A DNA stretch of 32,529 nucleotides from Thiotrichales bacterium (GTDB taxonomy: Bacteria; Pseudomonadota; Gammaproteobacteria; Francisellales; CACEW01). Positions 15,051 to 23,004 of the stretch are shown here, piece by piece (position 1 is the first letter of the stretch; every line of letters begins with the position of its first letter). Made by a program: the position numbers and the translations under genes. Where the stretch lies: positions 1 through 32,529 of the forward strand of contig CANJUQ010000020.1 of assembly GCA_947478175.1 (NCBI GenBank). Direction: 5' to 3'. Below the pieces are notes generated by a model. It did not search any database, was not told where the DNA came from, and saw only the letters and a list, made by a program, of their open reading frames with translations.

Positions 15051-15917
15051 TTAATGGTGAAGAAGTTTTAAAGCTTTTTGATATTCTTGATCGGCTATTT
15101 TTTGAAGTTCTTCATTCCCAAAAAAACGCTGAAAGATACCTGGCTCTTGCTGATTAGATCGGAGTTGATTGATAGGAATGGAATACTGGATTTGCATTGA
15201 TTCAAAAGGCTCTGATCGACAAACGATTTCCCCGTTTTTATCGACAATCGTGGCATATCCAGGGCAAACTTTTTGATTTGCTTCCGGCCAAACAATATCA
15301 CTGGTAATCAACCAGCACTCACTGTCATAAGCGCGGGTGATAAAATTCGCTTTTCGATTTAAAAAATTGAGCATCTTGGCATCGAGCTCCACGCGATTAA
15401 ACATTGGACAGAATAAAACCTGCGCGCCTTTGAAAGCCATAATTTGAGCGGGCTCTCGATAGCAGCTATCTAGGCAGATCATCACGCCAAATTTCACACC
15501 ATTTTTTTCGAAAATAGGGAAGTCAGTTCCCAGAGAAAAATAATCATAGGGCGGGTAGGTATAAGCCTTTCTGTATTGTCCCAGAAACTGGCCTTTTTCA
15601 ATCACGAGGACCGTATTAAAAATCTGATCACCACGGCGTTCGTTGATCCCTAAAAGTAGCGTTGTATTAAACGCTTTGAAGTTTTCTAAAAGCTTTGAGA
15701 AGTCAGTGCTCTCAAGATCCAAAGAATATTTTTCTGCCTCTTCTTTTCTTTCAAAATAACCGTGAAGAAAAGATTCTGGCATGCACAAAACCCCTGAGCC
15801 TTTAGATTCTGCGAGGGTCAGTTGCTCCAGGGTTTGATCTAAATTATGGGTAATATCGCCGGGGATATGTGGGCCTTGATAAGCAGAGACTGTAAAAAAG
15901 TTTTTAGAGGTTGGCAT
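15051..15917 (-). CDS. Carbon-nitrogen hydrolase (nitrilase superfamily amidase)
   Basis: 288 residues with the complete catalytic triad of the family: Glu48 (CMPESFLHGYF), Lys117 (YRKAYTYPPYDYF) and Cys148 (VMICLDSCYREP). These cytoplasmic enzymes cleave amides, carbamoyl groups or nitriles. The sequence after the Lys and the LDSCYRE motif resemble generic aliphatic/omega-amidase-like or N-carbamoyl-hydrolase members; the substrate is not identifiable. It converges on the MFS gene with 9 bp between stops and no visible terminator. Upstream on the same strand, 48 bp away, is the SnoaL-like gene, so the two may form an operon. Confidence 0.85.
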   Translation of the reverse strand: MPTSKNFFTVSAYQGPHIPGDITHNLDQTLEQLTLAESKGSGVLCMPESFLHGYFERKEEAEKYSLDLESTDFSKLLENFKAFNTTLLLGINERRGDQIFNTVLVIEKGQFLGQYRKAYTYPPYDYFSLGTDFPIFEKNGVKFGVMICLDSCYREPAQIMAFKGAQVLFCPMFNRVELDAKMLNFLNRKANFITRAYDSECWLITSDIVWPEANQKVCPGYATIVDKNGEIVCRSEPFESMQIQYSIPINQLRSNQQEPGIFQRFFGNEELQKIADQEYQKALKLLHH

Positions 15918-15965
15918 TGGGATGCTCGTGTCAATTTAAAGTTTTTTGAAAAATCCATGAGCCTT

Positions 15966-16346
15966 TTAGAGCTGATGTGCCTGTCGAGTTTTTTCTAGAT
16001 CATAGATCGATCGAAGTTCCAGTATCAAGCCGTTCTTAATAGTTCCAAGCACTGTTTCATCAACACTGACGCCATATTTTGTATGGTACTGAAATATGAG
16101 TGCAAAGCTCTTATGGTCATCACTTTTTAGCTTAAACATTGGATGAAAACGTAAGATATTGGATAAAGCTTTTTGCTGGTACTCCGTAGGATCAAGAAAT
16201 TTTTCAAGAAAAGCCGCTTTGTCATAGCTTGCCCAATACGGGGAAACAAAATGGAAGTCGTCGGCTAACGTGGCTTCATTTAACTCGCCTGTCACAACCC
16301 ATTTTTCTGTGTCATCCATCAGCTGATCGATTGTAAATTTTTGCAT
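15966..16346 (-). CDS. SnoaL/NTF2-like small protein
   Basis: 126 residues with the alpha+beta cone pattern of the NTF2/SnoaL superfamily: an N-terminal helix (QKFTIDQLMDDTEKWVVTGE), then LADDFHFVSPYWA, a helix with KAAFLEKFLD, and a strand pair at the C-terminus (ALIFQYHTKYGVSV, GLILELRSIYD). Members include ketosteroid isomerases, polyketide cyclases and many uncharacterised small-molecule binding proteins. No catalytic residue can be assigned safely. It probably shares a transcript with the CN-hydrolase downstream; its upstream side is a divergent region with an A+T-rich palindrome. Confidence 0.65.
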   Translation of the reverse strand: MQKFTIDQLMDDTEKWVVTGELNEATLADDFHFVSPYWASYDKAAFLEKFLDPTEYQQKALSNILRFHPMFKLKSDDHKSFALIFQYHTKYGVSVDETVLGTIKNGLILELRSIYDLEKTRQAHQL

Positions 16347-16389
16347 AAAATTTCCCCATTGAAATTAAATAAAAAAGAGACCGGACAAT

Positions 16390-16409
16390 AGCTATTTTTT
16401 TAAATAGCT
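16390..16409. repeat. A+T-rich palindrome between divergent genes
   Basis: AGCTATTT (16390-16397) and AAATAGCT (16402-16409) are a perfect 8-bp inverted repeat with a TTTT centre, 44 bp upstream of the SnoaL-like gene and 104 bp upstream of the esterase gene. The T-run is in the loop, not after the stem, and the site is upstream of both genes, so an operator or cruciform is likelier than a terminator. Confidence 0.5.
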
Positions 16410-16513
16410 CAATCACTATTTAATCAATCAAACTCGAGGTTGTTTTTTTGTTGGTTTTCTAGATTTTTGCATGGTTCAATAGCCTGTTTTTGTAGGGACT
16501 AGGAAAGCGCTCA

Positions 16514-17467
16514 ATGACTATCAAATTTTTATCTACTGCCTGTTGTTTTATGTTCGCATTTTTCAGCATTAATTCTTGGGCCGGCCAAAGTACTTGGCAG
16601 CCATCGCCAAGCCATACACAGGTGGCAATATGGCCCGGAGCTGTGCCTGATGCGCAGCCGGTCACACGGCCAGAATCTGAAAAGAGTGTGACGGATGCGT
16701 TGGTTGCAGGGCAGCCATGGGAGGAGGTGAGCCATGTGTCGGAACCCACCATGACGGTCTATTCACCTAACGGAAAGAATACGGGGGTAGCGATGCTGGT
16801 CTTTCCAGGGGGCGGTTATCAAGTTTTAGCCATGGATCTTGAGGGAACGGAAGTTTGTGATTGGCTAGTCTCCCAGGGGATCACTTGTGTCTTATTAAAA
16901 TATCGCGTGCCCTCTGTTCCAAGAATGGCGCCAGATTGGGGTGCTTATCCTCAATCACCGATGGCTTTAGAAGATGCTCAGAGAACATTGGGTCTCGTTC
17001 GTTTGCATGCAGTAGGGTGGCATATTGATCCTCATAAAATTGGTGTGCTTGGATTTTCGGCAGGGGGGCATCTTGTTGCTGCAATGAGTACGCATTTTAC
17101 GCAGAGAATCTATAAGCCCATTGATGCAGCAGATACGGAAAGCTGTCGTCCCGATTTTGCGATTGCACTTTATCCAGGGCATCTCTGGATTGATGATCAG
17201 AAGTTTGTTTTAAATCCAGCAGTCCCCGTGAGTTCGAAAACACCGCCGACATTTTTACTTCAAGCAGAAGACGATGATGAGGATAATGTGAATGATTCTC
17301 TGGTGTATTACATTGCTCTGAAAAACGCGGGGGTTCCCGTAGAAATGCATCTCTATGCAGAAGGAGGTCATGGATTTGGACTGCGACGTACAGCACTTCC
17401 AATAACCCAGTGGCCAGCGCTTGTTGAAACATGGCTTAAAACTATTGGGATGATTTCATCACGGTAA
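16514..17467 (+). CDS. Exported alpha/beta-hydrolase (esterase/acetyl-xylan-esterase-like)
   Basis: 317 residues. An N-terminal signal peptide (KFLSTACCFMFAFFSINSWA, cleavage after SWA) directs it to the periplasm or outside. The oxyanion-hole segment is VFPGGGYQVLA, the nucleophile elbow GVLGFSAGGHL, the Asp probably in LLQAEDDDEDNVNDS and the His in EGGHGFGLR, completing the Ser-Asp-His triad. The PGGGY segment and the overall order match BD-FAE/Axe-like carbohydrate or acyl esterases. Its sequence seems less A+T-rich than its neighbours, suggesting separate acquisition. Nothing nearby makes polysaccharide, so the substrate is open. Confidence 0.85.
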   Translation: MTIKFLSTACCFMFAFFSINSWAGQSTWQPSPSHTQVAIWPGAVPDAQPVTRPESEKSVTDALVAGQPWEEVSHVSEPTMTVYSPNGKNTGVAMLVFPGGGYQVLAMDLEGTEVCDWLVSQGITCVLLKYRVPSVPRMAPDWGAYPQSPMALEDAQRTLGLVRLHAVGWHIDPHKIGVLGFSAGGHLVAAMSTHFTQRIYKPIDAADTESCRPDFAIALYPGHLWIDDQKFVLNPAVPVSSKTPPTFLLQAEDDDEDNVNDSLVYYIALKNAGVPVEMHLYAEGGHGFGLRRTALPITQWPALVETWLKTIGMISSR

Positions 17468-17586
17468 AAATAATCAGCAGTGTAAAAAAGTGTTAATAGT
17501 TGAGCGATGATGTTGGTAAAAAAGCGCTTACCTTAAACAGAGCAAGAAAGAATAAGACAGGCGATCATAAAGTTGAGGGATCATGA

Positions 17587-18516
17587 GTGGTAACTCCCAT
17601 TTTAAAAAAATTAGAGAATGATTTAATCCGCATTTATCAAGAGCGACTTGATTTGAAGGGAGCTATTTTTTCGCGTATCGAGCATAGCGAGGCCATGGTC
17701 GCGAAGGTCTATAAAATTATTGATCTTAAAGGCGAGCCTTTCATTTTAAAAATCTGTTCACGACAGAGTGATTACGATCATGAGGTCTATTTTTTAAACT
17801 ATTTTTCGGGAGTCTTACCCGTGCCGCGAATAAAAAAGCTTGTGCCACCCGAGCTTGAGATAGGTTTAGAGGGCGCTATTTTGATGGAGCACTTTCCTGG
17901 TGCCTTGCTTTCAGACGCAGACTTGACGCCAGTACTTGCCCATGAACTAGGAGGGCTTCTGGCACAAATTCATCTTCACTGTACGCCTGGCTATGGCGAT
18001 CTTACTCAAGTGCAAGCGCTGAGTAGGGACCCCAAAATTCATTTCACTTTAAAGTTTGAAGAAGGCTTAAAAGAATGCCAAGCTCACTTATCCAAAAAAA
18101 TACTGGATCAATGCGCTCGTTATTATGAGGCTCAGGTGGATCTTTTTGAGCTTGTCGATGGTCCTTGTATTATTCATCGCGATTTTAGACCGGCGAATAT
18201 CCTTGTTTTTGATGGGAAGGTCCAAGGTCTGATTGACTGGTCAGCAGGACGCGGAGGGTTTGCGCAAGAAGATTTTTGTGCTTTAGAAAATGGAGAATGG
18301 GCGCTTAATTTAAGCACTAAGCACTCTTTTTTGGAGGGCTATGCCTCTTTTCGAAAAGTGCCTGCTTATGAAGAAATGATGCCACTTTTAAGTTTAAATA
18401 GAGCGATCGCATTGTTGGGCTTTACGGTCAGAGAGGAAACCTGGCGTCGCCTTCATCATCGGGTTTATCAAATGTGCCGTCAGTTTATTGAGCAATTTTT
18501 TATAAAAACTAAATAG
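17587..18516 (+). CDS. APH-family phosphotransferase (aminoglycoside/choline-kinase fold)
   Basis: 309 residues. The N-lobe has the ATP-binding Lys in FILKICSR (K55) and the hinge LMEHFPGALL. The C-lobe has the Brenner motif IIHRDFRPANILVF (H197, D199, N204) and the metal-binding LIDWSAG (D217). These define the APH/choline kinase/homoserine kinase superfamily. The lack of a closer fit to known APH(3') or APH(2'') enzymes leaves the acceptor open. The GTG at 17587 is preceded at 7 nt by GAGGG; an ATG at 17583 is out of frame and soon stops. It lies upstream of an AadA-like gene on the same strand, about 100 bp away, which makes aminoglycoside modification a fair guess. Confidence 0.82.
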   Translation: MVTPILKKLENDLIRIYQERLDLKGAIFSRIEHSEAMVAKVYKIIDLKGEPFILKICSRQSDYDHEVYFLNYFSGVLPVPRIKKLVPPELEIGLEGAILMEHFPGALLSDADLTPVLAHELGGLLAQIHLHCTPGYGDLTQVQALSRDPKIHFTLKFEEGLKECQAHLSKKILDQCARYYEAQVDLFELVDGPCIIHRDFRPANILVFDGKVQGLIDWSAGRGGFAQEDFCALENGEWALNLSTKHSFLEGYASFRKVPAYEEMMPLLSLNRAIALLGFTVREETWRRLHHRVYQMCRQFIEQFFIKTK

Positions 18517-18617
18517 CTAAGCTAAGCAAGACTGAGCCACTGTGATGAAACAGCGTTAAAAGCATGGGATCCAGAGAAGGCCATGATTTGAATTGAGAGG
18601 AAAAAATAAAAGACCTT

Positions 18618-19400
18618 ATGAGAAGTTTTGATTTAGTGACGGTTCCTCCCGAAGCAGAGAAAGCCTTATTAATGATCCAAAAGCGATTAGCTGGCTCATT
18701 GCTTGCTATCTACCTTCATGGTTCAGCGGTGGCGGGTGGACTTCGTCCTCGCAGTGACATTGATTTGCTCGCAGTCGTTGACTTGCCAATGACGCCTGAA
18801 GTTCGGAAATGTCTTGCTGATGATTTAATGAAGGCATCCGGCCGATATCCTTCTGATCCTGAGGGGCGGCGTCCTCTTGAAGTGATTATTTTCTTGCACG
18901 CTGATCTTAATGCATCGCTTTATCCCGCTAAATGCGAGTTTATTTACGGCGAGTGGCTGCGTGATCAATATGAGTCTGGAGAAATTCCCAAGCCTGTCTG
19001 TGATACAGAACTGACTTTGGTTCTGGCTCAGGCACGACAGGAAGCGGTACCTTTCTTTGGTCCAAATGCCAGCAGTCTTCTGCCAATTATTCCAAGATCT
19101 GATATTCGCCAGGCTATTAAAGAGGCGCTACCGGCTTTAATGGAATCGTTACACGGCGATGAGCGCAATGTTCTATTAACTCTAGCGCGTATGTGGAGAA
19201 CCTTAGTGACGGGAGAGTTTTCCCCGAAAGATGTTGCTGCCGATTGGGCTTCAGTTCGTCTTCCATCGGAAGAGGCTGCAGTTTTAAACAACGCACGGGA
19301 TGCCTATTTTGGAATAGGTGAAGAAGATTGGCCAAATCGCCAGCAAGAACTTCAACTCACGGCCAATTCATTACGTGATGAGGTGTTAGCAAATCTATGA
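18618..19400 (+). CDS. ANT(3'')/AadA-like aminoglycoside adenylyltransferase
   Basis: 260 residues, the usual AadA length. The nucleotidyltransferase motif is HGSAVAGGLRPRSDIDLLAV (residues 34-53, with S36, D47, D49 binding ATP-magnesium). The catalytic base of AadA corresponds to Glu88 in RPLEVIIFLHADL. The C-terminal helical domain has the family signature DERNVLLTLARMWRTLVTGE followed by FSPKDVAADWA, as in ANT(3'')-Ia. The enzyme adenylylates streptomycin and/or spectinomycin in the cytoplasm. No attC site or integron structure flanks it, unlike most mobile aadA genes; this looks like a diverged environmental member. The 3' end overlaps the convergent MarR gene by 6 bp. Confidence 0.9.
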   Translation: MRSFDLVTVPPEAEKALLMIQKRLAGSLLAIYLHGSAVAGGLRPRSDIDLLAVVDLPMTPEVRKCLADDLMKASGRYPSDPEGRRPLEVIIFLHADLNASLYPAKCEFIYGEWLRDQYESGEIPKPVCDTELTLVLAQARQEAVPFFGPNASSLLPIIPRSDIRQAIKEALPALMESLHGDERNVLLTLARMWRTLVTGEFSPKDVAADWASVRLPSEEAAVLNNARDAYFGIGEEDWPNRQQELQLTANSLRDEVLANL

Positions 19401-19853
19401 TCTCTCATTCAATTTCCCCAAAGCCTGAACCAAGTTTTTCTGGTCATGCCGATTTAAAATCCCAAAATATTCGGCATCCACGCCCTCGACAATCCCCACT
19501 AATTTCTTGGCAAGTTTAATTCCTGATTTAGTTAAACAGACTGATTTAGCACGGGTGTCTTCAGGGTGTTCATCACGGGTCACTAAATCTTTTTGAGCCA
19601 GTGATTTAATCGATTTCGAAACCGTCATTTTGTCTAGTTTGGATTGATTAATAATCAAAACTTGATTGGGGATGACTTCACTTTCTTCGAACCATAACAA
19701 AATAGCCAAAATCACAAATTGAGGATGAGTGACATCAAAAGGGTCCAGAGCTTTTTTGATTTCTCGCTGCCAAGTGATGGTTGTTTGCCAGAGTAAAAAT
19801 CCAGGACTGTCCTCAGGGGCCTCAAAGCCAAACGCGCTATTAGCATTAGACAT
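19395..19853 (-). CDS. MarR-family transcriptional regulator
   Basis: About 152 residues from the ATG at 19853 (an alternative ATG at 19868 adds five residues). It begins with a dimerisation helix (ESPGFLLWQTTITWQREIKK region), followed by the winged helix-turn-helix: INQSKLDKMTVSKSIKSLAQ as recognition helices, KDLVTRDEHPEDTRAKSVCL as wing with the MarR-typical Asp-Arg, and a C-terminal helix. MarR proteins are ligand-responsive repressors, usually of their own operon. Its start overlaps the end of the SRPBCC gene, so both are on one transcript. A near-perfect palindrome over the operon promoter (20302-20324) is a fitting binding site. Confidence 0.88.
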   Translation of the reverse strand: MSNANSAFGFEAPEDSPGFLLWQTTITWQREIKKALDPFDVTHPQFVILAILLWFEESEVIPNQVLIINQSKLDKMTVSKSIKSLAQKDLVTRDEHPEDTRAKSVCLTKSGIKLAKKLVGIVEGVDAEYFGILNRHDQKNLVQALGKLNERS

Positions 19854-20271
19854 GAAGCGTTCTCGCATATTGAACCAAAGATTCTGTTTGCGCGGGGACT
19901 TCTTCAGCGACTTTCTTAGCCACTAATTTAACCCAGAGAACACTCAAAGGCCCTGTAACGGTAATTTTATTGGTAATTTTCAGACCCTCAGGGGTTTCTT
20001 CTAAAAAATGCTCGTCGAACATTTTGGCGCCAGGAAATCGGCAATAGTCTGAAAATTCTTGATAGGGGATGATCTTAGAAATAAATATTTTGACTTTGGG
20101 GCCGCCTTTGGGCTTTAAAATAAATTTTGCGCCTTCAGTAAAAGAATCTTTCATATCGCAATAATCCAAGCCTTTATCCCATTGGGGCCAGTTGTTCACA
20201 TCAGACCAGGCGGCCCAAATTTGTTCTTTAGAAATATTGGGATAAATACGGCTGAAAGATTGTGTCCACAT
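19846..20271 (-). CDS. SRPBCC (START/Bet v1-like) domain protein
   Basis: 141 residues with a typical SRPBCC layout: SFSRIYPNISKEQIWAAWSD, then VNNWPQWDKGLDYC, SFTEGAKFILKPKGG, and a long C-terminal helix. The fold has a deep hydrophobic pocket used by polyketide cyclases, lipid-transfer proteins and Aha1-like proteins; the ligand is unknown. It is the first gene of a two-gene operon with the MarR regulator, a common pairing in which the binding protein may respond to the same ligand. The promoter and operator lie directly upstream. Confidence 0.75.
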   Translation of the reverse strand: MWTQSFSRIYPNISKEQIWAAWSDVNNWPQWDKGLDYCDMKDSFTEGAKFILKPKGGPKVKIFISKIIPYQEFSDYCRFPGAKMFDEHFLEETPEGLKITNKITVTGPLSVLWVKLVAKKVAEEVPAQTESLVQYARTLHV

Positions 20272-20301
20272 GATTTAAATATTCCAAGCTAAAAATAGTA
20301 G

Positions 20302-20336
20302 AAATGAATATTGTATATTTATTTACTAAAAGTCAA
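20302..20336 (-). promoter_or_regulatory. Promoter and palindromic MarR-type operator of the SRPBCC-marR operon
   Basis: On the minus strand TTGACT (20331-20336) and CAATAT (20308-20313) are 17 nt apart. The -10 and most of the spacer are covered by a 10-bp inverted repeat with a 3-nt centre and one mismatch: AAATGAATAT (20302-20311) and ATATTTATTT (20315-20324). A palindrome of about 20 bp over the -10 element is how MarR repressors usually act. Confidence 0.6.
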
Positions 20337-20347
20337 TTCCTTTAAAA

Positions 20348-20881
20348 TCACTCAGGATAAGCAGCACAATTAAAAAACTTTTTCACCTGGTCTAAGTCAG
20401 CATGAATATTTTCTTTTAGTCGCAAAAAATATTGCAGCTGCCAGGACTGTGTTTTAATCGCATCTTTGGCGGTGGGGCTTGTCCACGCAGGGTAGACTCG
20501 AATCGCCCGTTTTCCGCCCTGATGATTTTTAGACATCACGCCTTTTGAAATCAAAATTTTCTGATCAAAAATAAATTGACCATGATTAACCCCATCTGAG
20601 ACGTGAATAACCACAAACTCGATTTGATCTGATAGATCAAATGGTGCAATTTCACCCTTGGGGTTAGGGCGTTTCCAGAGAGTGACAAATTGGCCAATTT
20701 TTGTGGGCGTCGTTTTAGCGATTCGAAATAAAATTTTCTTATTATTTAGAGCAAAACAACAAGCGCCATAGTCAGTGCTTTCAAGTTCTGGGGTTGGCTC
20801 GCTGGTGAGTTTTATCCCAGACGGCTCATAAAGATTAGAAATAGAATTTTTAAGTTCAGTGGGTATTTGGATTTCTTTCAT
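20348..20881 (-). CDS. MepB-family protein
   Basis: 177 residues matching the MepB family (named from the Staphylococcus aureus mepRAB multidrug locus): YGACCFALNNKKILFRIAKT, PTKIGQFVTLWKRP, then DQIEFVVIHVSDGVNHGQFI and KRAIRVYPAWTSPTAKDAIK. MepB's biochemical role is not established. In S. aureus it neighbours a MarR-type regulator (MepR) and a MATE pump. Here it is next to a MarR-SRPBCC operon but with its own 76-bp upstream gap, and no MATE gene is seen. It probably has its own promoter in the 260-bp divergent region shared with the next cluster. Confidence 0.85.
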   Translation of the reverse strand: MKEIQIPTELKNSISNLYEPSGIKLTSEPTPELESTDYGACCFALNNKKILFRIAKTTPTKIGQFVTLWKRPNPKGEIAPFDLSDQIEFVVIHVSDGVNHGQFIFDQKILISKGVMSKNHQGGKRAIRVYPAWTSPTAKDAIKTQSWQLQYFLRLKENIHADLDQVKKFFNCAAYPE

Positions 20882-20898
20882 GATTGGTCTATTGAGAA

Positions 20899-20921
20899 AT
20901 TGCTAAAATAATTTGAGCAAT
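20899..20921. repeat. Inverted repeat upstream of mepB-like gene
   Basis: ATTGCT (20899-20904) and AGCAAT (20916-20921), 11-nt centre, start 18 nt upstream of the MepB start codon in the divergent intergenic region. This is a possible operator, at low confidence because the arms are short. Confidence 0.3.
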
Positions 20922-21141
20922 GATAAGCGGGAAGTCAGGATGAGGCCATTGATGAGTAAAATTAGCATTTTTATTGGGTTTATAGGCTGAAAATTAAGCA
21001 GATGAGGTTAATGACGGGGGATGCTCAAAGCAAATACAAATTGGCTTTTATTTTGATACCATCCGCATGGTTTTTAACTGGGGTAATAGAGAAAATCTCC
21101 AGAAAAATAGGTGATAGTTTTTATTTGTAGGGCTGAATTAG

Positions 21142-22356
21142 ATGGAATCTTATCAATGGGAATTTCCAGCAAAGTTTCGATCAGGGGCTTTTGGCTGGAA
21201 ATCAGATTTGCCTATTAAACGTATTAAAGAAGCGGTTTCTGAAATTAAAAAAGTGGCTAAAAAAGAACCGGTTCTTGCCGCAGAGGGGGCTATTTCTTTT
21301 TTATCTAAAGTTTCTCCTGCACTGCAGCATGTCGATAGCTCTTCTGGGGCTGTAGGCAGTGCAGTGAATTGGGCCATTGATCAGCTTGTCCCTGTTTTGA
21401 CCAAGTCCAATGTTTCTCAAGAAGAGCGTCAGACATGGCTAGCTAAATTATGGAAAGCTTTTGAGAAGGACCAGATTCCTTATATTGAGCACTTGGGGGA
21501 TGTCTTTGGAGAATTATGTGTAACCCAAGAACTGGCTTCTGATTGGGCGAATAATTTACTGGAGGGTCTCAAAAAATCTTGGACAGAAGAACAGACGGGC
21601 TACAATTTTTTCAGAGGAACTTTTGCTTGTTTCTCTTGTTTAGTCGTAGCCAAAAGACATCAAGAATTATTAGACTTGTTAGATCAATCAAAATCTAAGT
21701 GGTGGTTGGAACGTCGATTTGGTGTCAAAGCTTTGCTGGCGATGGGTCGACCAGAAGACGCTTTAATTTATGCAGAAGCCTCTCGAGGCAATTGGTCGCC
21801 TGGAATTGTGATTGCAGAAACGTGCGAAGAAATTTTAATTTCGATGGGAAGATTAGATGAGGCTTATGAGCGCTATGGCTTAGAGGCCAATCAAAAGATG
21901 ACAAACCTGGCGACGTTTAGAGCCATTGCGAAAAAATACCCTGATAAATCATTGACTGAAATTTTAGAAAGGTTAATCAAAAGTAAGCCAGGTGAAGAAG
22001 GCAAATGGTTTGCGACGGCAAAAGATTTAGAACTCTTTGATTTGGCGATTGAATTGGGGGCTCTTAATCCTGCGGACCCAAGAACGCTCGCTCGCGCTGC
22101 CAAAGACTTTTCTAGTACAAAACCTGACTTTGCGATTTCTGCTGGGATGGCGAGTTTGTATTGGATCAGTAAAGGATATGGCTATGAGATTGCCTCAGAA
22201 GATGTGGTCTTGCCTTACTTGGACATCATGAGAGCGGTTGAGAATTCTGGTTTTTCTAAGCAAAAAATCCATCAAGAAATTAAAGAAGCTGTGTTTAATA
22301 ACAAGCCGAATGGATTGATGTTAGAAAATTTCTTGAAGCCGTATTGGAAAGATTAA
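21142..22356 (+). CDS. Alpha-helical solenoid protein of unknown function (oxygenase-cluster gene 1)
   Basis: 404 residues, no signal peptide or membrane segment. It begins WEFPAKFRSGAFGWKSDLPI and continues IKRIKEAVSEIKKVAKKEPV, then LAAEGAISFLSKVSPALQHV and DSSSGAVGSAVNWAIDQLVP. I recall this opening as a conserved hypothetical family in proteobacteria but no proven function. The rest is successive amphipathic helices with TPR/HEAT-like spacing (LLAMGRPEDALIYAE, LISMGRLDEAYERY), suggesting a protein-binding scaffold. AGGG lies 9 nt before the ATG. It is the first of four closely spaced same-strand genes ending with a 2OG-Fe(II) oxygenase. No catalytic motif is visible. Confidence 0.7.
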   Translation: MESYQWEFPAKFRSGAFGWKSDLPIKRIKEAVSEIKKVAKKEPVLAAEGAISFLSKVSPALQHVDSSSGAVGSAVNWAIDQLVPVLTKSNVSQEERQTWLAKLWKAFEKDQIPYIEHLGDVFGELCVTQELASDWANNLLEGLKKSWTEEQTGYNFFRGTFACFSCLVVAKRHQELLDLLDQSKSKWWLERRFGVKALLAMGRPEDALIYAEASRGNWSPGIVIAETCEEILISMGRLDEAYERYGLEANQKMTNLATFRAIAKKYPDKSLTEILERLIKSKPGEEGKWFATAKDLELFDLAIELGALNPADPRTLARAAKDFSSTKPDFAISAGMASLYWISKGYGYEIASEDVVLPYLDIMRAVENSGFSKQKIHQEIKEAVFNNKPNGLMLENFLKPYWKD

Positions 22357-22373
22357 AAATCAATAAAAATATT

Positions 22374-22380
22374 GAGAGGG
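22374..22380 (+). promoter_or_regulatory. Strong ribosome binding site for oxygenase-cluster gene 2
   Basis: GAGAGGG is 7 nt before the ATG at 22388, in the 31-bp gap after gene 1. It is the clearest Shine-Dalgarno in the cluster. Confidence 0.5.
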
Positions 22381-22387
22381 TTGGTTT

Positions 22388-22927
22388 ATGGATTTCACAC
22401 AAATGATGAGCTTATTAAAAAACGCGAGCTTGTATGATCTTTATCGGTTACAAGTCGCTCTAAAAAATCAAATGGAAGACCCAGAAAAAATTCATCAAGC
22501 TCGAAATGCTTTTGCAGTGGGAGATACGGTTTCTTATTTTAATGCGAAAACTAATTCGCTCTCACAGGGCTTAGTTTTAGAGAAGAATTTAAAAAATTTA
22601 GTGATTAAAGATCACTTAGATCATAGAGATTGGAGCCTGCCTTATTGCATGATTAATCTCTCTGGAAAAGACAGCGAGATCAAAACCCATGGTCAAGAAA
22701 AGCTGGGTAAAAATAATTTGAAAGTCGGCGATCTGGTCGGCTTTGACTATGAAGGTAAAAATTATTCTGGCGTGGTGAGTAAGTTAAATTTTAAGACGGT
22801 GAGTTTAAGCACGAGAGACAATAAAAATTATCGCGTGCCTTATGGGATGTTATTTAAAATCATGGAAGGCGAGTGCGAAGAGGCGGTTCAATGTGATTGG
22901 TTTTTGATTGAGGGGCAGGGCTCTTAA
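22388..22927 (+). CDS. Protein with two KOW/SH3-like domains (oxygenase-cluster gene 2)
   Basis: 179 residues. After an N-terminal helix (MMSLLKNASLYDLYRLQVAL) come two similar small beta domains. Repeat 1 starts FAVGDTVSYFNAKTNSLSQG and ends DWSLPYCMI; repeat 2 starts LKVGDLVGFDYEGKNYSGVV and ends NYRVPYGML. Each has the VGD-hydrophobic start and W/R-x-x-PY end typical of KOW, Tudor or SH3-like nucleic-acid or protein binding folds. I recognise it only as a conserved hypothetical family. It is 31 bp downstream of gene 1. A plausible role is an RNA- or ribosome-binding adaptor for the oxygenase encoded downstream (inference). Confidence 0.6.
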   Translation: MDFTQMMSLLKNASLYDLYRLQVALKNQMEDPEKIHQARNAFAVGDTVSYFNAKTNSLSQGLVLEKNLKNLVIKDHLDHRDWSLPYCMINLSGKDSEIKTHGQEKLGKNNLKVGDLVGFDYEGKNYSGVVSKLNFKTVSLSTRDNKNYRVPYGMLFKIMEGECEEAVQCDWFLIEGQGS

Positions 22928-22936
22928 AATATTATA

Positions 22937-22953
22937 AATATCATCTTGATATT
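22937..22953. repeat. A+T-rich hairpin between oxygenase-cluster genes 2 and 3
   Basis: AATATCA and TGATATT form a perfect 7-bp stem with a TCT loop in the 77-bp gap. It lacks a T-run, so it is not a convincing terminator; it may be an RNA processing site or an operator. Confidence 0.4.
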
Positions 22954-23004
22954 GATGGATCATTAGTCAGATAATTTCCAACTTTTTTGGGTCTAGAGAT
23001 TTTA

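Noticed and set aside
17468..18617. attC-like recombination sites around the APH- and AadA-like genes, which would make an integron cassette array
   Set aside because: The gaps (17468-17586, 18517-18617) show no GTTRRRY/RYYYAAC core pairs or long imperfect palindromes; no integron integrase is present.
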